Shown in pieces: positions 56,671-64,000 of a stretch of 64,000 bases of DNA (the first letter of the stretch is position 1; each line of letters starts with the position of its first letter). Under the pieces are notes generated by a model. It had not been told where the DNA came from, searched no databases, and saw only the letters and a program-made list of their open reading frames with translations. The stretch is taken from NCBI RefSeq assembly GCF_033118175.1, contig NC_083691.1, forward strand, positions 16,403,001 to 16,467,000, given 5' to 3'. The position numbers were made by a program, and so were the translations under genes. Source of the DNA: Dama dama (Eukaryota; Chordata; Mammalia; Artiodactyla; Cervidae).

Positions 56671-56728
56671 AAGTATGTGATGTACAACATGATAAATATA
56701 AGTATGTGATGTACAACATGATAAATAT
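56671..56728. repeat. 29-bp tandem duplication
   Basis: The 29-mer starting aagtatgtgatgtacaacat occurs twice without change (56671-56699 and 56700-56728), inside the L1 3' UTR. Perfect identity suggests a recent slip. Confidence 0.97.
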
Positions 56729-56841
56729 AATTAACACTGCTATATGTTATGGGTGAAAGTTATTAAAAGGGTAAATCCTAAGAGTTCTCATCACAAAGAA
56801 AAAAATCTATTTCTTAATTTTAGATCTATGTAAGATGATGG

Positions 56842-57049
56842 TGGCTCAGATGGTAAAAGCACCTGCCTGCGATGCTGGAGACCCAGGTTCGATCCCTGGG
56901 TCAGGAAGATCCCCTGGAGAAGGAAATGGCAACCCACTCCAGTACTCTTGCCCGGAAAATTCCATGGATGGAGGAGCCTGGTGGGCTACAGTACATGGGG
57001 CCGCAGAGTCGGACACGACTGAGCGACTTCACTTTGTTTTCTTTCTTTC
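56842..57049 (+). mobile_element. Bov-tA SINE with target duplication
   Basis: Starts slightly truncated at gtggctcagatggtaaaagc and ends gagcgacttcactttgtttt plus a CTTT-rich tail. The flanks taagatgatgg (56831-56841) and taagataatgg (57050-57060) differ at one base and derive from L1. Confidence 0.96.
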
Positions 57050-57158
57050 TAAGATAATGGATGGTCGCTAAACTTCTTGTGATAATCATTTCCTGTTGTA
57101 TGTAAGTCCAATTATTATGCTGTTCACCTTAAACATATAGTGTGGGGTGTCCACTGTT

Positions 57159-57366
57159 GTGTATGTGCTCGGTTATGCTGACTCTTTGTGACCCCGTGGA
57201 CTGTAGCCCGCCAGGCTCCTCTCTCCATGGGGCTCTCTAGGCAAAAATACTAGAGTGGGTTGACATTTCCTATTCCAGGGGATCTTCCTGACTCAGGGAT
57301 TGAATGCACATCTCCTTTGTCTCCTGCATCAGCAAGCTAATTCTTTACCACTGGGCCACCTGGGAA
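57159..57366 (-). mobile_element. Bov-tA SINE inserted in L1
   Basis: Reverse copy from tgtatgtgctcggttatgct to actgggccacctgggaag. The flanks resemble each other only weakly (gtgtccac and gtatccat). Confidence 0.95.
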
Positions 57367-57462
57367 GTGTATCCATTATATCTCAACAAAAATGGAAGGG
57401 AGAAAAATAGATGACCACAGTTCTTAAACATGTATCTCCACCTTTCCTAACGCTAAGCCTAA

Positions 57463-57574
57463 CTTTTTTTATCCCCCCTACAAAACGTGAGACCTTAGTT
57501 CTCTGACCAGGGATCAAACCCCTGCCCCTTACAGCAGAAGGGAGTCCTAACTACTGGACCATTAGGCAAGTCCC
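57463..57574 (-). mobile_element. CHR-type SINE, truncated
   Basis: Reverse tRNA-like head: gtgagaccttagttctctga, ccagggatcaaacccctgcc and ggaccattaggcaagtccc. The rest of the element is absent. Confidence 0.8.
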
Positions 57575-58839
57575 TTACCACTCACTTTTGATGAAGTTCC
57601 CCTCAGGTAGACCCAGACTATAGCAGCTAGTCAGGGTATTCAGAGGCAGAGGGAAAGCTCTTTATCAGAGGTTCTGACTACAGAAAATGTAGAAAGAAAT
57701 CTTTAATGACTTCCAAAAGCACACCCTGGTAATTTACTTTGGTCTTGCTTTGTTCTTGCTTTTTTATTATTGTTGTTTTTGTTTGTTTTAACAACTTCAG
57801 ACTAGAAGATTTGGGTATTTGGAGGTTTGTTTGCTTTTCAGTTAGAATTCAGAAAATCACCTTTCTTACCTCGAAGAGGAGCACAGAATGCATCACAGAC
57901 CAAGTTCAGCCAGAAGTGAAATTTGAGAGCTTCCTCAAATGCTTTGTTATGTTCTACAGAAACGAGACACCCTCAATTACAGCAAAATAAGTACAACCTC
58001 TAATGTCATGCATGTTAATAAAAATTTTGGAGAGATCACAGGAAAGTTTATGGTGTGTTCTTTCAATGAGGGTAATTTGCTGATTGGTCAGTAATTACAA
58101 GATCCTTGGACCTTGCTGAATTCATCAGCCATGTCCTACATAAGCACTGTCTTTTGCATCTAGAGTAATATGGAGAGGGGAGTTGGGATGGGGGGAGGAT
58201 TAAGAGCAAATAAACAAGGATGCATAAAAGCCCCAGAATGTTTCTTAATGCCAGACCCCAAAAGTCAGAAGGCAAAAAATACATGCACTCATATATGTGT
58301 ACAAAAGCATATACATAGGTGTGTATCTAAAATAGCTACAGCATTAGATTAGACATGCTGACCCCATCGACTGCATTCTGAAGAGCACTAGAAAAAGAAC
58401 TGGGCAGCATTTCTATTTTTGCATCTGCTTCTAGAAAATTCTCCGATCTCAGGCAGGGCAACCCTCTCTCTCTGGGCCCCATTTTCCACAACCATTAAAG
58501 AAAGAGATGGCTTTCTCTGATCACTAAGGTCTTCCTTTGAAAATGTTTTTGACCCCAGGGCTGTGTTTAGAACTCATGAAGCAAGAAATCAGCCACTTTT
58601 AAAGAATTGCTACTCTGACCTAGAAATGTTCCACGGTTTGTCCTCTGTTCTCCCTTTGGAGAAGAAATTTAAATAAAAATGAAAGGAACCGCCACTGTTT
58701 TTCTAAGCACGGTGTGTAATGAGGGGAGTGATTATCTGGGCAAAAAGAACAGCTCATTCCTCAATTTTTAAAATTAGCACTTCTCCTCCCTCTAGTGGAA
58801 ATGTCATGCATTTGCTGTAAACTAAATGGACATCCTTGG
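57575..58839. other. Unassigned AT-rich sequence
   Basis: About 1.26 kb without a recognised transposon. The 83-codon frame at 57739-57990 has no recognised domain. Confidence 0.4.
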
Positions 58840-58928
58840 AGTTGCTGATGGACAGGGAAGCCTGGCATGCTGCAGTCCATGGGGTCGCAGAGTGTCTGTA
58901 CATGATGAGAAACTGAACTGAACTGAAA
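58840..58928 (+). mobile_element. BovB 3' tail fragment
   Basis: gttgctgatggacagggaag, gcatgctgcagtccatgggg and gaactgaactgaa are the last 90 bp of BovB. Confidence 0.92.
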
Positions 58929-59177
58929 AGGACTTAAGTGTTCATCAAACAAAATAGAGAAGAAGAGTTAGCATGAATGAGTCGTAATATGGGATCAAAC
59001 TAAACTCAATTTGTTACAATGCTTTCCTACACAAATATCTTAAATATTCTACTTGTTTAAAAACTTCAAGATTAAAAATGAAAACCTGCAAAGTACATTT
59101 AGACACACAATCTGCAAATGAAATAAGCAGGTCCAAATTAGATGTTTTGTACTTAATTTACGCTTTGTATTTAATTT

Positions 59178-59585
59178 TCCGGTAGTCACGTATGGATGTG
59201 AGAGTTGGACCACAAAGAAGACTGAGCACCAAAGAATTGATGCTTTTGAACTCTAGTGCTGGAGAAGACTCTTGAGAGTCCTTTGGACAGCAAGGAGATC
59301 AAACCAGCCAATCAACCCTGAATATTCATTGGAAGGACTGATGCTAAATACTTTGGCCACCTGAGACAAAGAGCTGACTCATGGAAAAGACCCTGATGCT
59401 GGGAAAGATAGAAGGCAAGAGGAGAAGGGGGCGACAGAGAATGAGATGGCTGGATGGCATCACTGACTCAACGGACACGAGTTTGCACAAACTCAGGGAG
59501 ATGGTGATGGACAGGGAAGCCTGGTGTGCTGCAGTCAGTCCATGGGGTCGCAAAGAGTCAGACACAGCTGAGCGACTGAACAACA
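59178..59585 (+). mobile_element. BovB LINE 3' end with target duplication
   Basis: Plus-strand BovB: gtcacgtatggatgtgagag, gaagactgagcaccaaagaa, agatggctggatggcatcac and ctgagcgactgaacaacaat. The 9-mer atttaattt at 59169-59177 and 59586-59594 is a likely target-site duplication. A 4-bp duplication (cagtcagtcc at 59535-59544) and other indels break the frame. Confidence 0.95.
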
Positions 59586-59594
59586 ATTTAATTT

Positions 59595-59955
59595 ATACCC
59601 TCAAAAATGCTAAAATCAGTTCACTTATGAAAATTACTGAGTCAAAGCAGTCACTGAATGGGACAAGCCCTAAGGAAGGAGAGTTATAAGACAGAGTGTT
59701 TGGGCAAGAATTGTCCTTTTCAACTCAGTTTAATGCATAGGTACTTATTCTATGTATCTTGTATCTTTCTGGAACCTTTCTTGACTCCCCAGGCAAAGTA
59801 AACTGTCCCCTGACTTGTAAGCACCTCCTGCAGCCACAGGAAGTATATCAACAGTGGTTCGTGGGCACGTTCAGATTTCCACCTGGACAAGGCACTCCTT
59901 ATGTGCCTCCTTCTCATGACTGGAGAGGAATCAAATGACATCACTGGAGAGACTT
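59595..59955. other. Unassigned sequence
   Basis: No recognised repeat or gene. Confidence 0.4.
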
Positions 59956-59965
59956 CGACTTCAAA

Positions 59966-60288
59966 CAGTGAAAGTGAAAGTCATTCAGTCATGTCTGACT
60001 CTTTGTGACTCCATGAACTATACAGTCCATGGAATTCTCCAGGCCAGAATACTGGAGCGGGTAGCCTTTCCCTTCCCTTCTCCAGGGGATCTTCCCAACC
60101 CAGGAATCAAACCCAGGTCTCCCACATTGCAGATGGATTCTTTGCCAGCTGAGCCACCAGGGAAGCCCAAGAATCCTGGAGTGGGTAGCCTATCCTTTCT
60201 TCAGGGAATCTTCCCGACCCAGGAATTGAACCAGGGTCTCCTTCATTGCAGGCAGATTGTTTACCAACTGAGCTATGAGGGAAGCCCA
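59966..60288 (-). mobile_element. Bov-tA SINE with duplicated tRNA head and perfect target duplication
   Basis: Reverse copy with one BovA body and two tRNA-like heads: one ends ccaccagggaagccc at 60169, and a second runs 60170-60288. The flanks cgacttcaaa at 59956-59965 and 60289-60298 are a perfect 10-bp target-site duplication that encloses both heads, so the dimer transposed as a unit. Confidence 0.97.
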
Positions 60289-60298
60289 CGACTTCAAA

Positions 60299-60679
60299 GG
60301 CACCCACATTCAATTGCCTCAAAACCACTGTGCTAAAAAGTTCATTTTTCCTTAAGGTAAAATCAACTAATACTATGCTTGCTGAATTCAGCCTGCGAGT
60401 CAGTCAGCCTGCAAGTCTGGTCAGGCTCTGACCAGAGCCCTGGTTGATTGGGAAGAGTTGTAGTAAGGTCTGCACTTTAAAGACTGCAGAAGGTGAAGGA
60501 CGACCACTCAGGAGTTTGCTTGAGGATCTACAGCAATAACTCCGAAGACGGAAGCTTCACTCAATGAGACCCATGGCTACACAAACAGTTGCTGACCTTT
60601 CACATAGTCATAAGCACAGCCAGGCATTACCAGAACCTGAGGGGAGCCTCTTGCCTGGAAAGGGCAAACAAAACAAGCA
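60299..60679. other. Unassigned sequence
   Basis: No recognised repeat; it contains a small imperfect direct repeat around tcagcctgcgagtcagtcag (60388-60407). Confidence 0.4.
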
Positions 60680-61120
60680 AAGTAACTTCAATGTCCATGG
60701 ACAGATGGACAGATAAAGACGTGGTCTCTACAGACAGTGGAATACTACTCAGTCACAGAGAAGAATGAGATAAGGCAATCTGCAGCAACACGGATGGTCT
60801 TGCAGATGATCAGACTAAGTGAAGAAAGACAGAGAAGGAAAAATACCATGTGATATCACTTACGTGTGGAATCTTAAAAAATGACGCAAATGAACTTATT
60901 TACAAAACGAAAACAGACTCAAAGACATTGAACACCAAGGTAAGATTACCAAAGGGTGAAAGGGTGGGGAAGGGATAAATTAGGAATTTGGGATTAACAG
61001 ATACCTACTACTGTATGTAAAATAGATAACCAACAAGGATCTACTGTAAGCACAGGGAACTATTTTCAATATCTTGTAACAACCGATAATGGGTAAGAAT
61101 CTGAAATATATATATATTTT
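60680..61120 (+). mobile_element. L1 ORF2 end and 3' UTR
   Basis: Plus-strand motifs: acttcaatgtccatggacag, gtggaatactactcagtcac, tatcacttacgtgtggaatc, acctactactgtatgtaaaa and caacaaggatctactgtaag. A TA run at 61108-61117 precedes the SINE that follows. Confidence 0.9.
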
Positions 61121-61293
61121 AGTAGTAGTTTAGTCACTAAGTCATGTCCGACTCTTTGTGATTCCATGGATGGTAGCCCACCAGGCTCTTCTGTCCATGG
61201 GGATTGTTCAGGCAAGAATACTGGAGTGGGCTGCCATTCCCTTCTCCAGGGGATCTTCCCAACCCAGGGTTTGAACCGAGCTATGAGGGAAGC
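61121..61293 (-). mobile_element. Bov-tA SINE with internal deletion
   Basis: Reverse copy from ttagtagtttagtcactaag to gagggaagcc. After cccagggtttgaaccgagct the middle of the tRNA-like head is missing, about 40 bp shorter than neighbouring copies. Confidence 0.94.
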
Positions 61294-61303
61294 CATATAT
61301 ATA

Positions 61304-61714
61304 TCAGTTCAGTTCAGTTACTCAGTCATGTCCGACTCTTTGCAACCCCATGAACTGCAGTATACCAGGCCTTCCTGTCCACCACCAGCTCCCAGAGTTT
61401 ACTCAAACTCATGTCCATTGAGTCAGTGATGCCATCCATCCATCTCATCCTCTGTCATCCCCTTCTCCTCCTGCCCTCAAATCTTTTCCAGCATCAGGGT
61501 CTTTTCAAATGAGTCAGCTCTTCGCATCAGGTGGCCAAAGGATTGGAGTTTCAGCTTCAACATCAGTCCTTCCAATGAACACCCAGGACTGATCTCCTTT
61601 AGGATGGACTGGTTGGATCTCCTTGCAGTCCAAGGGACTCTCAAGAGTCTTCTCCAACACCACAGTTCAAAACCATCAATTCTTTGGTGCTCAGCTTTCT
61701 TTATAGTCCACACG
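61304..61714 (-). mobile_element. BovB LINE 3' end
   Basis: Reverse BovB: cagttcagttcagttactca, gatgccatccatccatctca, ttgcagtccaagggactctc and tcagctttctttatagtcca. The 10-mer catatatata at 61294-61303 and 61715-61724 may be its target-site duplication, though it is low in complexity. Confidence 0.95.
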
Positions 61715-61724
61715 CATATATATA

Positions 61725-62757
61725 ATATATCTATACCTGAGAGATGGACAATTTCCTGCCCTATCAGTGAGTGTCAAAGGTGTCAGAGCCATCAGTGACT
61801 GCAGCCCTCCAGTGTGAGCTGGTGAGCCCTAAGGGCACTCAGGAAGGACCCTACGACTTCAGCCTCTCCCACCGGGGAGCCCCAAGGGAGACAAGATGTG
61901 AAAATCGAGGAAGGAATACTGGCCCCTGACAGCTGAGATGCAAGTAAAAGAAATCACTGCAGTGAACCCAGAATCCCGCATCTTCCCAGACATAGGATAG
62001 CACTGAATTCTTGGCTGCTCTCACGCACTCCCATTCAATCGTGAATCTGAAGACACCCTAAGATGATATGGGCCCTGGGGAGGGAGCTCCAAGGCCTTGA
62101 ACCCAGAGCTGGAAGAGGACTGCAGGGCTGGATGGGAGACAAACACTCCAGAGACCTGAGCGCCAAGGAGACCTACACCGAGGCCAGGTTCCTCAGAAAC
62201 AGCCACAAAAAACAAATCTCAATCACCCACACGGACGGGGCATTCCTCTTCCAACTAGAGAGAGGATGCTGTGACTCTCACCCACCCTTCCCCTGCCCCA
62301 GCTTTGCTGAAATGACACTTCTGGCCCCAGGCACCCAGATGCCATCCTGGGGAGAGGCCAGTGTGGGTCTTTGAAGACAGAAATTGGAGCCGCTGAGCTT
62401 CTCTCTAAAAAAGAGCCTACGTTACCTAAGGGGGATGTTAAGAGATCAAATGCTAGGGAGGTTGAAACTTGATAGGACTAAAGACTTTTATGTCTAGTAA
62501 CCAGTTATGCTGCTGGTGAAAAAGACCAGATTATTTTTAGGCATCATAAAAAAACAGTGTCTCCACCTAGTTGTAGATCTCAGCGGCAGGCTAAATGAAT
62601 TTCATAAAGTTACTATGCTTTTAAAGTGAGAGGGAGAAAAAAAAAAACTTTCCCGGGGCAGGGGGATGGGGTGGTGGTGGTGGGAAGGCCAATCAGCATT
62701 TCTCTTCTTCCTCTTCATTCTAAGAAAATAAGTATATGAACAAGGCTGCATTTACAG
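61725..62757. other. Unassigned sequence with G-rich tract
   Basis: About 1 kb with no recognised repeat. A 103-codon plus frame (62063-62374) has no recognised domain. A G-rich stretch near 62655-62685 (ggggcagggggatggggtgg) fits a G-quadruplex pattern. Confidence 0.4.
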
Positions 62758-62970
62758 AGGGCTTCCCAGGTGGCTCAGTGGTAAAGAATCCACCTGCCAA
62801 TGCAGGAAACCCAGGTTCGACCCCTGGGTTGGGAAGATCCCCTGGAGAAGGAAATGGCCACCCTACTCCAGTATTCTTGCCTGGAGAAATCCCGAGGACA
62901 GAAGAGCCTGGTGGGCTACAGTCCATGGGGTCACAAAAGACTTGGACATGACTGAGCAACTAAACAGTAA
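62758..62970 (+). mobile_element. Bov-tA SINE
   Basis: Complete plus-strand copy: agggcttcccaggtggctca head, gggaagatcccctggagaag linker and gacatgactgagcaactaaa tail. Confidence 0.97.
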
Positions 62971-63362
62971 TTTAATCAATGCACATTATACGTAAGCACA
63001 CATTATTCATACAGGCACACAAATGTTTGATGGCATTACACCCATAGAACTTCTCTCAAAATTGTAGTCAAGCCTCTCAAACCCTGTCACTGTTTTATCA
63101 GCTAAATTTACGTAATATTCTAAATCCTTGGCTGTCATTTCAACAATCTTTACAGCATCTTCACCAGGAGTAGAGTCCATCTCAAAAAAGCACTTCCTTT
63201 GCTCACCCATTAGAAAAAACTCTTAATCCATTAAAGTTTTATCATAAGATTGCAGTAATTCAACCACATCTTCAAGCTTCACTTCTGATTATAATTCTTT
63301 TTCTGTTTCCACCACACTGCAGTTCCTTCCTCCTCATGAATGTTTTTTTTAAAAAACATTTT

Positions 63363-63551
63363 TTGGTGCACTGGGAAGACCCAGAGGGATCGGGTAGAGA
63401 GGGAGGTGGGAGGGGGGGATCGGGATGGGGAATACATGTAACTCCATGGCTGATTCATGTCAATGTATGACAAAACCCACTACAATATTGTAAAGTAATT
63501 AGCCTCCAACTAATAAAAATAAATGAAAAAATAAAATTAAAAAAAAATAAA
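63363..63551 (+). mobile_element. Young L1 3' end with target duplication
   Basis: Short 5'-truncated copy: tggtgcactgggaagaccca, gggaggtgggagg, ggggaatacatgtaactcca, ttgtaaagtaattagcctcc and an A-rich tail. Flanking ttaaaaaacattt (63349-63361) and ttaaaaacattt (63552-63563) form its target-site duplication and begin TTAAAA, the preferred L1 endonuclease cut site. Confidence 0.95.
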
Positions 63552-63651
63552 TTAAAAACATTTATTTATATACTTGGGTGCATCTGGTCTTAGCTGTGGC
63601 ATGCAGGATCTTCGTTGTGCCATGCAGGCTCTTTCATTGCGGTTCTCAGGA

Positions 63652-63790
63652 ATGACAGAGGATGCAATGGTTGGATGGCATCACCGACTCAGTGGTGAGC
63701 AAGCTCCGGGAGATCGTGAAGGACAGGAAGCCTGGCGTGCTACAACCCATGAGGTCGCAAAGAGTCAGATACAACTCAGCAACTGAACAG
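63652..63790 (+). mobile_element. BovB 3' fragment inserted in the CHR SINE
   Basis: gatgcaatggttggatggca, gcaagctccgggagatcgtg, aggaagcctggcgtgctaca and actcagcaactgaacag are the last 140 bp of BovB. It splits the CHR body between gcggttctcagg and ctaggactccc. Confidence 0.93.
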
Positions 63791-64000
63791 CTAGGACTCC
63801 CTAGTTGTGGTGCTAGGGCTCACTGTTAGCGGCACTCGGGCCTAGCTATTCTGTGGCAGGTGGGGTCTTAGTTCCCTGACCAGGGATCGAACCTGTGTCC
63901 CCAAAACTGCAAGGTGGACCCTCAACCGCGAGACCACCAGGGAAGCTCCGTGAGTGTTCTTAACGGCATCTAGAATGGTGAGCCCCTTCCAGAAGATTCT

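Larger units (their letters stand above)
56665..57410 (+). mobile_element. Old L1 3' UTR split by two Bov-tA SINEs
   Basis: Three pieces of one L1M-type 3' UTR can be joined. The first is 56665-56841 (tgatgtacaacatgataaat, taagagttctcatcacaaag), the second 57050-57158 (gtaagtccaattattatgct, cttaaacatatag) and the third 57367-57410 (ccattatatctcaacaaaaa). Two SINEs of opposite orientation sit in the gaps, and a 29-bp segment is duplicated near its start. Confidence 0.85.
63342..63950 (-). mobile_element. CHR SINE inserted in Tigger1, itself twice interrupted
   Basis: A T-rich reverse tail (63342-63362) is interrupted by L1. The body resumes at 63564 (atttatatacttgggtgcat), is interrupted by BovB at 63652-63790, and continues from 63791 to the head gagaccaccagggaagctc. 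The flanks catgaatgtt (63335-63344) and cgtgagtgtt (63949-63958) match at 8 of 10 bases as a degraded target-site duplication. Confidence 0.85.
63010..64000 (-). mobile_element. Tigger1 DNA transposon, transposase region, interrupted and running off the window
   Basis: Minus-strand Tigger1 transposase sequence is readable at 63010-63341; the frame from 63210 begins MGEQRKCFFEMDSTPGEDAV and continues with MTAKDLEYYVNLADK. Tigger1 transposases are DDE-type enzymes of the pogo group. The copy is interrupted from 63342 by a CHR SINE and its passengers and resumes at 63951 (gagtgttcttaacggcatct, gaatggtgagccccttccag) to the right edge. About 95 bp expected between the two parts also appear to be missing. 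It is an inactive relic. Confidence 0.9.

Noticed and set aside
61860..62380. Possible retroviral LTR or exon near 62 kb
   Set aside because: Some wording felt LTR-like, but there is no polyadenylation signal, flank duplication or terminal TG/CA pair that I could place.
1..64000. tRNA genes
   Set aside because: Many tRNA-like A/B-box segments occur, but every one is the head of a Bov-tA, CHR or MIR SINE and is attached to a SINE body.

Overview
This window looks like non-coding genomic DNA from a ruminant, most likely a bovid (cattle, yak, bison, buffalo, sheep or goat). The diagnosis rests on its transposon set. There are more than twenty tRNA-headed Bov-tA SINEs, a dimeric Bov-A2 SINE, ten BovB (RTE-type) LINE pieces, young ruminant-type L1 ends, cetartiodactyl CHR SINEs and a mariner-type MITE. 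Beneath these lie older mammalian repeats: MIR, L2, Tigger1, a MaLR LTR and old L1s. Family assignments come from recognising consensus motifs by eye, not from a database search.

I find no intact protein-coding gene, tRNA, rRNA or CRISPR array. Nearly all open reading frames of 60-270 codons are chance frames, translated SINE/LINE sequence or translated simple repeat. Three coding remnants are recognisable: the C-terminal end of a TCP1 (chaperonin CCT alpha subunit) mRNA retrocopied into a Bov-tA SINE (23973-24340), a frameshifted reverse-transcriptase C-terminus in a BovB copy (26770-27458), and a Tigger1 transposase fragment (63010-63341, resuming at 63951). The window is best read as intergenic or deep intronic.

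Layout. 0-10 kb holds a CHR SINE, BovB and L1 pieces, an internally deleted Tigger1 and long single-copy AT-rich tracts. 10-20 kb holds a MaLR LTR, Bov-tA SINEs, an old L1, a 0.5-kb BovB, a CHR SINE and a compact CpG island at 19.29-19.63 kb next to a 5'-truncated young L1. 20-28 kb holds SINEs, the mariner MITE, the nested TCP1 retrocopy and the longest BovB. 28.5-29.9 kb is a TG-rich minisatellite with a roughly 53-bp higher-order unit at its end. 30-46 kb is GC-richer and sparser in repeats, with local tandem duplications, a CHR SINE split by BovB with both target-site duplications preserved, a (CA)24 array grown at a SINE tail and an unexplained 189-codon minus-strand frame. 47-64 kb is dominated by L1s, several split by SINEs, and ends in a stack where Tigger1 was entered by a CHR SINE, itself entered by a young L1 and a BovB fragment.

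No genes act together here. What the window records well is insertion history: many elements keep target-site duplications, and several nested insertions can be ordered in time directly from the sequence. I found no convincing undescribed functional system. The best candidates for hidden function are the CpG island, a few single-copy AT-rich tracts that could be conserved non-coding elements, and the long minus-strand frame with a near-consensus splice donor just beyond it.
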